The notes under the pieces were generated by a model. It was not told the DNA's origin and did not search any database. It saw only the letters and a program-made list of their open reading frames with translations. Position numbers and translations under genes: made by a program. Positions 32,169 through 43,572 of a stretch of 64,000 nt of DNA are shown one piece after another. Positions within the stretch are counted from its first letter, which is position 1. Each line of letters starts with the position of its first letter. Origin of the DNA: Aphrocallistes beatrix (taxonomy: Eukaryota > Porifera > Hexactinellida > Sceptrulophora > Aphrocallistidae); assembly GCA_963281255.1 (NCBI GenBank), contig OY725496.1, positions 3,263,723-3,327,722 of the forward strand, written 5' to 3'.

Positions 32169-34483
32169 ATGTTGAACATACATCGATACAACCCAAGTAA
32201 CATCCTCGCACTAGTACCAATAAGATCGAATGCCAGCTTGTTGAACAAATCTCCTCTAAAGAAACACGCGATCTCCCGTCCCTTCACTTCTGGCAAACCG
32301 ATCAGGTCAGCTCCAGTGTTAGCCAAGAGCTCTAGCTACAAGTATGCAGCTGGAGCTACGATAGTCTCCTTGCTGGGAGGATCTATGTATCTGTATGTGA
32401 CGAAGGATTACGAGGAAATCCCTAAAGCTTTCAACAAAATGAAGGCCATTCTGTCTCTCACTGGAGAAAAAGAGAAACTGAAGAGAATACCTGAATTAGA
32501 ACAGCGTGAGATTCCTTCTGAGAAAAAAGCTGAGCAAGTCCCTGAACCTCCTCAAGTAAAGATTAAACTTGAGTTGGAAAAATCTGAAAAACCCGTTTCT
32601 GAGGTTAGTTTGTAGAATTATTATCACAGCTCTCAGCTATCCTATTCATCTACGTAGTATGTATTTGGAAGTGTTGACATGGCCATGTCTATTTATAGCA
32701 GAAAGATGTGTTAGAGTCTCGTCCTAATGAAGAACAGTCGGCTGAAGAGAAAACAAAGCAAGACAACGTAGCTACCCCAGTGGAACCTAGCGAGGGAGAA
32801 ACGAACACTCACAGTGAAGCAGAGCCATCTTCTGGTATAAATGAAGAGAGAGTTGCAAAAAAGGAGGAAGAGCTCCCTGTAATTTCTCCGTCTCCGTCTC
32901 CGTCTGAAGTTAATCCTAAGCCGAGTGCTAGTGACACTCCAGCAGCAACGCACACAGACAAAAAGGAAGAAAAGCACATCTCACCCGACACCCAGAACCT
33001 AGCTCCAGACATCCGAGCTGGGAGCACGCAGGCAGCCGACCCCAGCGAGCACATGAAGCGCATGGAGCAGTTCGGTGAGGCTAGAAGTGAAGAAGCGCTG
33101 AGCTCAGAGTTTCCCTTCGTGCACGGGAACACGGAGCCTGCGGACTCAGGAGCTGAGCAGCAGCTGGCGAGAATGAGGCGCGGGTACCAGCAGTTCGTGG
33201 ATAGCAAGGCTAGGCTGAGTGAGAACTTGAAATCTCAGATCCTGGAGACAGAGAGAGTCATGGAGAATCCACAGAACTGGGTGGCCTACCAGAGTTTGGA
33301 CACGTTGGAGAATCTGCAGCTGGAGTTCGAGGCGGAGTACAGCGGCTGTAGGGAGCACACGCTGACCTGTCTCTCCCAGCTGGGAGGACCCGACGCGGCG
33401 CTGGTCGATAAGTACGAGAGCTTGATGACGTCAGCACACGACGAAGTGACTAGCTCGCTGCTCTCCTTATCCAGAGCCAAGTCCGCCCTGCAAGAAGTGA
33501 AGCAGAGACGAATCTCAGACAAAGAATCGCTCCAACTCTACACAGACAAGATCTCGCATCTCCAGACAGAGCTGGGCAGTGCGCGGCACGAGCTGTCCCG
33601 GCTGAGACGGGAGAGTGCGGCCAGTCAGGAAGCAATGGAGCGCAAGCACTCGGACTCGATGACTTCGACGGAGGGGGAAGCGAAGAAGATGATGTACCAG
33701 CTGATAGAGGCGCACCATGACCACATGGCCACGCGACTAGCGGAGCATACGGGGGAACTGAACAGGGAGTGGTCGCGGATACTGACTGAGGAGTTGGAAC
33801 TGGCGCGTAGCAACTTCCGGGGGGAGAAGTCATCAGTGCTCGTTAGACTGAAAGGGATATCTCGAGGTCTCGAGGAGTGCGAGGGATCTCTGACCAGCAT
33901 GAGGGACTTCCAGGTAGTGAGGAGTCTGGTAGACGAGCTGCAGGAGTTCATCAACTCGAGAGAAGACTCTGTGCCCTCCAAACTTTTCATCAGACAGAGA
34001 GTGCTTCGCCTCAGTCAGCATCTGAAGCACCGGTCTGACATGCGCCAGCTGCTGGAGCGGATCCCCCGCGGGGTGCTGGTGCACGGCCTCAGCTCCAAGC
34101 GCTGGCTGGTGGAGAGGTTCGCAGGGGTAGAGAGGAGCTGCTGGCGCCTGGCACACGTGCAGGACGGCCAAGGCCTGACAGGTTATGTCGCGAGCTACTT
34201 CCGGTCTCTCCTCACCCCTCACTCTCCGCCCAAGACAGCAGACATCCCCGATGGCCTGGAGTCCCTGCCTCAGTCTAACGCACCTAAGTTGAGGCATGCT
34301 CGGAAATTCGTGCAAAGAGGAGATTTATACAACGCAGCCCTGCTCATGAACAGTCTGAGAGGAGTGGCGAGGACTGAGGCCTCTGCCTGGGTGCGGGACG
34401 CTGTGTCCTACCTCGAGACGGAGCAGGTGATCCAGGTGCTCTACTGGTACCTCAATGCTTCTGTTGTAGGAGCGGCCAAATGA
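32169..34483 (+). CDS. IMMT: MIC60/mitofilin, MICOS complex subunit, two coding exons
   Basis: Exon 1 (32169-32603) encodes a basic N-terminus fit for mitochondrial import and one membrane helix (about residues 58-77). Exon 2 starts at 32699 or 32702 and runs to the TGA at 34481-34483. The total is about 740 codons, near the 758 of human MIC60. After the helix come a low-complexity Glu/Pro/Ser region, a long coiled coil (about 300-480), and the conserved mitofilin signature at the end (RHARKFVQRGDLYNAALLMN..YLETEQVIQVLYWYLNA). MIC60 sits in the inner mitochondrial membrane and builds crista junctions. The intron (about 95 bp) ends in TAGCAG, two acceptors three bases apart. Confidence 0.97.
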
Positions 34484-34550
34484 GAGAACTGCCAGCACCA
34501 GTTCAGAATGTGCGAAATTTAAATCGATTCAATTTAGTTTGTAGTATTTA

Positions 34551-34556
34551 ATTAAA
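34551..34556 (+). terminator. Possible polyadenylation signal ATTAAA of mitofilin
   Basis: ATTAAA about 70 nt after the stop codon. Confidence 0.35.
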
Positions 34557-34864
34557 GTATTAATAAGCACCGATTAAATACACTTGACGTCGTTATGAAT
34601 TGTACTGTCAGTGCATGGACATGGGATCTGGGATCTAACTAATCTCTTATCGATCTCAAACAGAATATCTGTAAAATTTGGATGCCAAATCTTGAATATT
34701 TGATAATCCATAGCCTACTAAATATAAGGCCTCAGAGTAACTTGACCAAGGATGCATTAGAAGATGGTTGAACTAATACATGAGCTGCCTTAAATCATTA
34801 ACAAAGCACAAAAGAGCTTAGGAATATATTACTAGCATATATAAATATGGTGTCAAGGTAGTAC

Positions 34865-35376
34865 CAGGGTTGCCGTGGGAATGGGAATCTGTGGGTTTTC
34901 CCATGGGTATTCCCATATGGGATGGGAATGGGAATGACTAAGCCTATGGGTATTCCCACATGTGGGTTCTGTGGGTTTTCTTGGGGCATGCCTAATTTCC
35001 GGGACGGGACAGAACCATCAGGTACCTAATTTCCGGGACGGGACGAGTCAAAATGACTAATCTCCGGGACGGGACAGAAAAGGTACCTAATTTCCGGGAC
35101 GGGACGGGTTAAGATGCCTAATTTCCCGGACGGGACGGGTAAGATACCTAATTCCCGGGACGGGATGCCGTCCCGTTCCGGAAATTAGGTATCTAGATTT
35201 TCCGGGACGGTCCCGTCCCGTCCCTGAAATTAGGCAAGCCCGTTTTCTTGTGGGTTTCTGTGGGTTTTTTGTGAGGTTTCCTGTGGGTTCTGTGGGTTTT
35301 TGTGGGTATTCCCACAGAAATCCTGTGGGAATGGGATGGGGATGGGTATTGAATTTCCATTCCCACGGCAACCCTG
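34865..35376. mobile_element. hAT-type MITE inserted in the left arm of the palindrome
   Basis: The ends CAGGGTTGCCGTGGGAATGG and, reversed, the same sequence at 35376 are near-perfect inverted repeats. The interior is built of tgtgggttttc/attcccac motifs. The flank caaggta appears on both sides, the left copy followed by extra bases. The intact right arm of the palindrome shows the pre-insertion sequence (ggtgtcaaggtacccatatc on the other strand). Confidence 0.85.
34984..35241. mobile_element. MITE with GGGCATGCC ends nested in the hAT MITE
   Basis: It starts gggcatgcctaatttccggg and ends with ccctgaaattaggcaagccc, flanked by gttttcttg on both sides. The interior repeats cctaatttccgggacgggac several times. 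Same family as 52273-52792. Confidence 0.78.
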
Positions 35377-36413
35377 CAAGGTACCCATATCTATTGTTAA
35401 AATTTAGATTAGTCACCATATGGTTGCGCAATAGGTGATATTTGCGACAAATTTGGTGATTTTCAGAGGCCGTTTAGGGGCACTTCTAAGTGTTTTTATT
35501 ATAAAGTTTTTCGCATAGAACTGAGATGTGAATGGGTTAATACGAAAAATTTGGATTTTTTTCATGGAATGTTGCTATATTCCAGTGTTGCTATGGAAAC
35601 GTGTTTTGGTCAGTTGGGGTTATATCCTGAGAATCGCGATAGCTAAACATTCGAAAGTAATTCCATTTGATAGCGAATATACTATTTCCTATTAAGTGAT
35701 AATATAATTTATTTGTCTAAATTTAATTGTTTACGAGTTATTAGACAATTTATCATATTGGTCACATTCGGTAATTTGTCGAATATCTCGTAAACCATTG
35801 AATTTAGACGTTAAAATATATTATCGCTTAATAGGAAATAGCCTATTAGCTATCAAATGGAATTATATTTGAATGTCTAGCTATCGCGGTTCTCAAGATA
35901 TAACCCCAACAGACCAAAACACGTTTCCATAGCAACACTGGAATGTAGCAACATTCCATGAAAAAAATCCAAATTTTTCATATTAACCCATTCACATCTC
36001 AGTTCTATGCGAAAAACTTTATAATAAAAACACTTAGAAGTGCCCCTAAACGGCCTCTGAAAATCACCAAATTTGTCGCAAATATCACCTATTGCGCAAC
36101 CATATGGTGACTAATCTAAATTTTAACAATAGATATGGGTACCTTGACACCATATTTATATATGCTAGAATACATTCCTAAGCTCTATTGTGCTTTGTTA
36201 ATGATTTAAGGTAGCTCATGTATTAGTTCAACCATCTTCTACCGCATCCCTAGTCCCAAATTCGCAAGTTACTCTGAGGCCTTATATACAGTAGGCTATG
36301 GATAATCTAAGAAAACTAATTTGAATTAGTTTTACCTTCCTCGTCAGCGAATACAATTTAATCCATTATAGTAATGATACAGTGTCTGCATACTAACTCA
36401 TAGCAATAATCAA

Positions 36414-38358
36414 ATGCCACCAAAGAGGAAAGCAGGCACTGGCCGCAAACCGAAGGGCAAACTGCTGCAGGCCCAGGTGTTGCCGATAGGACAGGCGCTG
36501 ACAGACCTGACCAAGAAGTGCTGGAGTCTGGGTGCTAAGATTGGCATGGGAGGATGCGGAGAAATATTCCTAGCAGGTGGCTACCTCTAACCCCAGCAGC
36601 TGTATCCATCCATTTGCTTGCTAGCCTGTCTTATTAGCATTTCTCCTTTAGCTCCTCACGGGGAGTTCTTCACGCCAGATCAAGCTACTCATGTTATTAA
36701 AATCGTATGTTAATTAAGATAGTTATTACGTTTCTATTTTGATTAATTATCTGAACCTTTTACAAAATTGGTTTCTGTAGGAACCTCACGCCAACGGTCC
36801 TCTCTTCTCAGAACTAGCGTTCTACCACAGAGCAGCTAAGGCAGACATGAGTAAATCCACAATTCATTGTTTAATTATTCTCTATTGCGTTTGTAAATGC
36901 GGATTGTAGATAGTTAACGTAGCATAGTTTGGGAGGTGTGACAAGGCTCACATGGTATAACACATCTTTATCAAGCAATACAAATGAGAAATATTATATC
37001 ACAACCTAAAGAATCTCGTTTGCTCGTTTTAGATTTTCTTTTGCGAGGGAATTATTCTTAATAATTGTGTATTGTGTGTCCACAGTTAACTCTTGGCAAA
37101 GAAGCCACAGAGATGTGTCGTACGTGGGCGTGCCGGCTTACGTGGCAGAGGGGTGGCACGAGCAGGACGGGGAGAGGTGGCGGTTCATGGTGATGGTGCG
37201 GTTCGGAGAAGATCTGGAGATGCTGTTCACAAAACACGGGCGTCTCTTCACTCTCCCCACTGTCTCTACACTGGCCATCAACCTGGTTAGTTAGTAGGAC
37301 ATCCCCCCTCTACGTGTGTAGCCGTGTAATAGTCTCCCTCAACAGCTGCACAGCTTGGAGTACCTGCACAGCAACGAGTACGTGCACGCGGACATTAAGG
37401 GAGCGAACCTTCTCATCGGAAGAACTAAGCCTCAGAGACATGAGGTACGAATCAGAATAGAAATGGCCTGGCGATATGTGTAATGTACCGTTATCGTACA
37501 CCCCAACCGTCTCTTTTTATCATGGGTCAAGTTGGCATGCATGCATTATGTAATGTTATAAAGTGTTCTGGTATGCGTAGGTGTTCCTAGTAGACTACGG
37601 TCTGGCCTACAGGTACCTAGCGGACGGTAAGCATAGAGCGTACCAGGAGGACCCGAGATGTCTCCATGATGGAACTATAGAATTCACTAGTAGAGACGCA
37701 CACAAAGGAGTTCGTAAGTTTACAAATACCCCAACGGTGCATCTGAGAACGCTAGAGCAGGAATGTTCCCTGCCAATGCCTGTAGGTCCATCTCGCAGAG
37801 GAGACATGGAGATCCTGGGTTTCGTACTGGTTCAGTGGGCGTGTGGCGTTCTACCATGGGAGAGCAAGATAGAGGACAAAGACGTGGTAGCCAAGGAAAA
37901 GGAAAAGTGAGTTGTAGCTCGATAGATACATGCAACCTGATGGGTGGGATTCTCATAGCTGGATTTATTATTATTAACTATTGTCATTTTTCCACGCTTT
38001 GTGGACTCTCTACATTTGTTGAAGGCCAACGTTACAGTGCCGTTAACAGGCAATTGTACTGTTTAGATTCATGAAGAACCCTGCTTCACACTTAAGCAAG
38101 CTCTTCTCCCCGAAACCTGTTCCTCCCTGCTTCCAGTCTTACTTCTCCGAGGTAGCTACACTCGGATACGAGGAACGGCCCGACTACGCTAAGCTGATCA
38201 GCTTATTCGCGAGAGAGCTCACCTCTCTCAAGCTCAGCCCCAAGTCCACCGCGCATCTGGATTGGCTGCAGACAGGCACTCCCTCCAAGCGCAGGAGTCA
38301 GTCTGGGCACGGCGCCACTCCTGTCAAGAAACCAGCTGGTGAGACGATACTCGTATAA
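36414..38358 (+). CDS. VRK1: Vaccinia-related-kinase family Ser/Thr kinase (VRK1-like), eight exons
   Basis: Exons at 36414-36576, 36652-36704, 36781-36850, 37086-37285, 37346-37444, 37581-37713, 37786-37906 and 38067-38358 join in frame to 376 codons. The kinase domain shows the nucleotide loop GMGGCGEIF, the Lys of [17 protein letters not shown] (catalytic Asp, VRK-style), VDYGLAYRY in place of DFG, and [27 protein letters not shown], a VRK signature. VRK1 phosphorylates BAF and histone H3 in the nucleus. The C-terminal tail is short and basic ([11 protein letters not shown]). Length matches human VRK1 (396). The first ATG after upstream stops opens a basic N-terminus. Confidence 0.95.
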
Positions 38359-38384
38359 GTTCTAAGTTCTATGTATGTGTATAC

Positions 38385-38745
38385 CAGAGTTGCAGCGGTT
38401 CGGACCAAACCTCGGGCCAAACTGGCCCAAACCGGACCAACGGTCTCGGTCCAGACCGTGAGCGACTATGCTTAGCAAGAAATTTGTAAAAATTATCCTG
38501 GTCGCGTTATAACATGAATATGCAAAGTCTAAATATGCAGCGCCTAATATTTGATAAATAACATAAATGCTTAATGGGATTATGACTGATTAGTAAGGAG
38601 TTGATGATTTTGGAAATGAGTTTAACAAATTATCCCAACTGGCATGCTTCAAACTAAAGTCACTCAGAATGAGGATCGATCCGGACCATCCTGAACAAAT
38701 CAATGACGGTCCGGTCCATGAAATTGCCGGACCGCTGCACCTCTG
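38385..38745. mobile_element. hAT-type MITE just downstream of the VRK gene
   Basis: The ends CAGAGTTGCAGCGGTTCGGA and, reversed, CAGAGGTGCAGCGGTCCGGC form an inverted pair. The 8-bp flanks gtgtatac and atatatac match at six positions. The interior carries repeated gg(a/t)ccgg motifs near both ends. Related to 7067-7415. Confidence 0.8.
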
Positions 38746-38753
38746 ATATATAC

Positions 38754-39349
38754 GATACGCACTCGAAACGGTACATAGGAATACTGACTAGAATTCTAGA
38801 ATACATCGAAATTGTCATCGATTATCTTTGACAACTTGACTCGGATCTACTTTACAGGGATAATATGTTCTGTTAGTCTAGTTTGGGTAGATTATGAAGT
38901 TTCATTTCATAGGCATCAGATTTAATTCTTTCCAAGACCATAAATTGGAAATAGAAATGTTTTATTTTAATTCCTTGTTAACTAATTTAAGAGTGATCGT
39001 CATGACAGAGTAATTTGTTAGTGTCATTTCCAGTGCTATGATTGACCTCCTAGTGATGGTCAATGTCGAGAAGCTCGCTTTTACAATTATGACCCGGAAG
39101 TATTTCGTAGATACTTTCATTCCCAAGCCTGAGTTTGTAAAAATATATAATATTGGAAGAATGATCGATAACAATTAATAATTGACAATGAACTAATAGA
39201 CTGATAAAATATCACAGTATCAGTAGTGAGTAGTTATCTGAACTAATGCTATAATGATTGCCTGCAAGATCACAAGAGAGCTCTTGTCAGAGGGAGCAGA
39301 GGAGATACGAATTGAGTCTAAGTTACGAGTATGAGAGATTGGGTTGCTC
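38754..39349. other. Intergenic DNA between VRK1 and NAP1 3' ends
   Basis: AT-rich; the two genes point towards each other. Contains the 3' untranslated regions by position. No other feature seen. Confidence 0.4.
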
Positions 39350-40612
39350 CTACTGGGTCTGGTTCTGACACTCGGGGGGTTTATCAGAGGTTTTTCCCGG
39401 CACGTAGTCGGGGTCATTGTCCGAGTGGTACTCGTTTTCTTCTCCTTCCGCCTCCCCTGACTCCACGCTCTCCTCGCCCCCGCTATCGTCCTCATCCATC
39501 TCTCCAGTGAAGTAGAGGACCGCCCGCGGGATCACCTTCTCCTTGATCACCTCTCCCATCGTGAAGTCCGTCTCTAGCTCGTTCCTCGAATCGTCCGACA
39601 TGTCCTCCAGGAATTCCTTCACCACGGGAGGGCTGAAGAACAGGAAGAAGCTCTCCTGCGGCTCCACCTTCGTGACGTACTTCGGAGAGGTCACTTTCTT
39701 GTCCTTCGTCCTACGTCTGATGTGCCTCCGCGTCACATTCTTCCCTTTGTTCCAGTGGATGTCACAGCCCTTGCAGTTGACTATCTCGGGGCCTGTGAAG
39801 CTGAACGGGTCGTCTGGGTCTACCTCGCAGGAGACCTTGTACTCCTTGGAGAGAACCTTGTCCGCGAAATACTCGTTGTCTGAGAAGTAGAAGTCGATGT
39901 TGAAGTCCAGCCCGTCCTTGTTAGGGTACACCATCTTGATGTCCTGCAGTGTAGAGAGGATTGGAATGTCATGGTTGTAGATTATATTCTCTAGCATTGG
40001 CACATTCTGCAGAGCTGTAAGCCAGAAGTTAGGCACTCCCCTCAACTCCTCGCTCTCTTTCTGAGCCTCAGCCCCCTTCTCCCCGAGTGACATCTCCTTC
40101 ACACCTTGACTAATTTCTCCCGACTCTGTCTCCATGCTCCCCGCCTTCCCCTCGCTCGCTATCGCATCCGCATCTTCCTTCTCGTCGAGGCCGAACGCCT
40201 TCTCCTCATCGGACGGCTCCATCAGGCCGAGCACCACGGCGGATCTCCGCTGCAGCACATCGTCGAACCTGTCCCTGTACTCGTTCTCCAGCAGACAGAT
40301 CTTGCGCATGAACTCCGCTTCCAGCTGGTTGTACTCCAGCTGGTACTTCCTCAGCGCGCGGATGCGGGCCTGCACGGGATCTGGGAGGGACTCTAGGTAC
40401 CCGGAGCTGCGGCCCACCATTGAGGCCATCTTGGTCTGGAGGCTGGCCAGGAACTTGGGGTCGCTCAGAAGCCCTTCAGTCACGGCTCGTGCGTCGAATA
40501 TGCTGGGCGGCGCTGCTTGCACTGCACCTGGTTCCGGCGCTATTCCTGTGTCGGTCTCCTTAGGTACGGAGTCTGTGGTGGAGTCGGGCGCTTGATTAAC
40601 GGCATCTGACAT
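39350..40612 (-). CDS. NAP1L1: Nucleosome assembly protein 1 (NAP1-like histone chaperone)
   Basis: An intronless frame of 420 codons starting MSDAVNQAPD. Landmarks are the long dimerisation helix (LEAEFMRKICLLENEYRDRF, about 98-117), FWLTALQNVPMLENIIYNHD, LDFNIDFYFSDNEYF, and GPEIVNCKGCDIHWNKGKNVT, all NAP family. The C-terminal tail is very acidic. NAP1 carries H2A-H2B between cytoplasm and nucleus and helps assemble nucleosomes. Human NAP1L1 has 391 residues, so this version is slightly longer, through its N-terminus and tail. Divergent to the gene at about 41.9 kb, with a 770-bp MITE between. The absence of introns contrasts with VRK1 next door. Confidence 0.96.
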   Translation of the reverse strand: MSDAVNQAPDSTTDSVPKETDTGIAPEPGAVQAAPPSIFDARAVTEGLLSDPKFLASLQTKMASMVGRSSGYLESLPDPVQARIRALRKYQLEYNQLEAEFMRKICLLENEYRDRFDDVLQRRSAVVLGLMEPSDEEKAFGLDEKEDADAIASEGKAGSMETESGEISQGVKEMSLGEKGAEAQKESEELRGVPNFWLTALQNVPMLENIIYNHDIPILSTLQDIKMVYPNKDGLDFNIDFYFSDNEYFADKVLSKEYKVSCEVDPDDPFSFTGPEIVNCKGCDIHWNKGKNVTRRHIRRRTKDKKVTSPKYVTKVEPQESFFLFFSPPVVKEFLEDMSDDSRNELETDFTMGEVIKEKVIPRAVLYFTGEMDEDDSGGEESVESGEAEGEENEYHSDNDPDYVPGKTSDKPPECQNQTQ

Positions 40613-40816
40613 GCTTTGAATATGGAGGGATATACGTTATGAAATTTAGCCAACAAAGTGTAGATGACCAGACAGGGAAGATTCTTATCATACCATATAA
40701 AATGGCATGAAAGGAACGTAATTGTGCTTATTCAATTGCCATACAGCGCCTGGGCTTGAATAACATGGGTAGCGTATTTGTACACAGGTTTGTAATCAAA
40801 TTACAACTGAGTACTA

Positions 40817-41586
40817 CAGGGTGACAATTAAGTTCTGTCCCAAGCTTCATTAGGTATAAAATTTCTTATACTCAAACGATCTTAGTCATTATGGTCATTA
40901 GAGATTGTAATTCGAATATTTTCAATGATTTTAAAAGATTTTTCGATTCTAAGACTTAGAAATGTGTTTTGTATGGCGAGTTTTGAGAAAAAAAATCTGT
41001 CCTGATACGCAGCGGAAAACGCGAATCAGGCCCCACTTCTTCTGTAAAAATGTCCTCATAATCGATGTTCCATGCCGATTTATCACCAAATACCTTTCAT
41101 TCGCCATAGAAATATTTCACAAATCCACTGAATTCATTATCAGAAACGAGAAAAAGTTGTTCGTTCGCAGTTCAAATTATGTACATTTTGCAAAATTCCC
41201 CAAAATGGCACTTTTTTTCACATCACAAAAAAATCTGATTCAATTGGTCCTCAAGATGCACTGATCTGAACATCCTATATTTCTACAAATTTAGAGTGTC
41301 CGAGGAAAATGTGTGAGCTAATTTTTCCTAGAATTTGAAGACTCTGGGAAGATAACTTGAAAAGCAGTGGGCCCTGATTCGCGATTTTCGCTGCGTATCA
41401 GGACAGATTTTTTTTCTCAAAACTCGCCATACAAAACACATTTCTAAGTCTTAGAATCGAAAAATCTTTTAAAATCATTGAAAATATTCGAATTACAATC
41501 TCTAATGACCATAATGACTAAGATCGGTTGAGTATAAGAAATTTTATACCTAATGAAGCTTGGGACAGAACTTAATTGTCACCCTG
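40817..41586. mobile_element. TA-flanked mariner-type MITE with about 200-bp inverted repeats
   Basis: It starts CAGGGTGACAATTAAGTTCT and ends with the reverse, flanked by TA. The arms (about 40817-41020 and 41385-41586) match almost perfectly, including gtatggcgagttttgagaaa and aatctgtcctgatacgcagc. The 360-bp middle is AT-rich. No transposase. Confidence 0.9.
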
Positions 41587-41925
41587 TATATTTAATATAC
41601 CAACTACATTATGCGCAATCGAATATTTGTTTAATTTTGGTTACGAAAAATATGCCCAAAGTGAGTTTGATCACATTTAGTGATCTGAAACACGAATTTG
41701 TATAGTATTCTCTTCCGAATAATTACAATTCAATATAGTATATTTATGGTTATTGACTCTCAAATGCGTTAATATGTTAATAGATGTTTGTAGCAAATAA
41801 TATATCAATTATCAACTTTCCTTCATTTGATCAAATAATGAGATAAAATAATGAAATACCGCCCGCCCGTATCACCACTGAAGCAGGAACAAGTTTCCAT
41901 TAACAGTGGCCCCAATGAATATGAA
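41587..41925. other. Intergenic DNA between the MITE and the nuclear-protein gene
   Basis: AT-rich, nothing recognised. It should hold the promoter of the next gene. Confidence 0.35.
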
Positions 41926-42985
41926 TAGTTGGATTATTCTTGTAATTTGAAATGCATTGGTTTCCTAGGCGCAAGAGAAGCCAAGAACAAATACAGCAAG
42001 CGGATTTCTGACTCTCCAACATCTGAGGAGGACTCGACACCCAAAAAGAAAACAAAATTTAACACATCGCCAGGCTCGAAGAAAACGATTAGCATACCTC
42101 TGTCTTCGCAAGGATTGAAAAGGTCTCCTCGTATCAATAAGGCGCCAGTTCCTAGCAAGACACTGCGAGACAGAAGAAAAGCGGTCAGTTGATCGGGAAT
42201 TATTATGAATCAACATTATTGAAATATGATGGATATATACTGTACATCCAGATTTACGCAGTAATACAGTGTATATATAATGGGCAATGCGAATAATGAC
42301 TTGAGTTGTGAATGTGTTTTACATGTACATGTTAGTAATGCTGTGAGAATTTCTGCGTTAGTTCTGTGGGGATTATTCTCAAGCCCGGGAGAGAGTGCAC
42401 TAGCTCTCTTCATCAGAGGGCATACTACGTAATGTTTCCTGCTGAACCATATAACATTGTTGCATTTAGATTCGCGAGCTCGAGGAGGTCTCGCCAATTC
42501 AAATCTCGAGTGATGAAGAGGCTATGTCGCCTAACCGGAGCAAGAGAATCTCGACTGACGAGGAATCACTCGCATCGCACAAGAAGAACAGATTCGGACG
42601 AGTAAGTGACGAGTACAACTTCAGATACGAAGACCAAGTGGTCGTCCCTGCAGCCCCTAGCATCCCCTCTACCCCTGACTTGGGCAAGTTCTCTCCCTCC
42701 CTCTCGCTGGTCCGGCCTACCGAAGCTATGCGCGAAGTGGCGTCTAGAGCAAGCAAGAGGTTAGTCGCGAATAAAAGCCGTAAGAAGCAGGCCGCACTTA
42801 ATGAGAGCGACGACGGACTAGAAATAATATCATTCTCTCCCACTCCCCCTCCCCCTCCCCCTGCTCAAGTGAGTAGAGCCAAGAGCAGATCCGCTACCTC
42901 CAGCATGAATGGAGACCCCGTCTCCAACCCCACCCCTGAAATGCTCCTCGTGATGAACAAGACCAAGACGAGGAAGAGGAAATAG
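41926..42985 (+). CDS. Unrecognised Ser/Pro/Lys-rich, probably nuclear protein, at least two exons
   Basis: Two coding blocks join in frame. The first (about 41970-42183) encodes KNKYSKRISDSPTSEEDSTP and KRSPRINKAPVPSKTLRDRRKA, with a donor GTCAGT at 42184. The second starts after CATTTAG at about 42470 with IRELEEVSPIQISSDEEAMS and ends RKRK at a TAG. Basic clusters, SP/TP sites and acidic patches (SSDEE, NESDDGLE), a PPPPPP run and a final KTKTRKRK suggest a chromatin-associated disordered protein. The start is unclear. ATGAATATGAATA at 41914-41926 could splice to GCGCAAG at 41970, but that would need an intron of about 43 nt. I do not recognise the family. Confidence 0.6.
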
Positions 42986-43572
42986 AATGCTCAACTCAGT
43001 CACTTAATCTTAATTACAGAGCGCTTATAGTTTGCCAAATCTCTTAGTAACAAAGAACAAACTTAATTGTTTTAGAGCACAATTGCAATTTTAATCTAGA
43101 ATTAATTCAGTCTTACTCTAATTAAGTGAACTGCACTACCTATACATGCGTATTCAATCCTTGTAGAAGAGGGCAGATTAAATCGAAAAAAGATTGTATT
43201 CTCGTCAAACTTGAATTTGGAATAACACACAGGCATTTAGCAGGGGCAATTATTGCGATATGCCATGTATTCTTAATGGATATACAAATACGATTTCTAA
43301 TCTTAAATCTAGACCGTTTATCCTCGAATAGAAATCGGGGCTAATATTAATTTTTAGGCATTTTCCCACTTGAAGAAAAATATTATTTCAGAAATGAGAG
43401 ACCTTTCAATGAATATAACTTAATCCAGCGTCTTTACTAGTAATGAATAAAATACAGTATATACTCGAATAGTAGCCCCCCAGCTCTCAAATAATCTCCT
43501 CCCAAAGAGGGTGCTAATTTCTTTTGATACCCCTTAGAATAAAGTTTTACTTCAAAATCATCCCTCATACCA
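42986..43572. other. Intergenic DNA downstream of the nuclear-protein gene
   Basis: AT-rich, no gene or repeat recognised. Confidence 0.4.

Larger units (their letters stand above)
34704..36314. mobile_element. Long fold-back palindrome, interrupted by a hAT MITE
   Basis: The left arm (34704-34860 plus about 35377-35740) and the right arm (about 35755-36314) are inverted copies over roughly 540 bp. Matching pieces are atccatagcctact..aaggcctcagagtaactt and the cacttctaagtgttttta region. Small gaps separate them (about 17 bp missing in the left arm). The centre lies near 35750. Total length without the insertion is about 1.1 kb. There is no coding capacity; fold-back elements of this kind are non-autonomous DNA transposons. 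Confidence 0.85.

Noticed and set aside
33450..34315. Long antisense frames opposite mitofilin
   Set aside because: Shadow frames of a GC-rich exon; no homology or domain.
34798..35438. Small frames rich in Thr/Pro/Gly near 35 kb
   Set aside because: They come from the nested MITEs with cccgtcccg and attcccac repeats.
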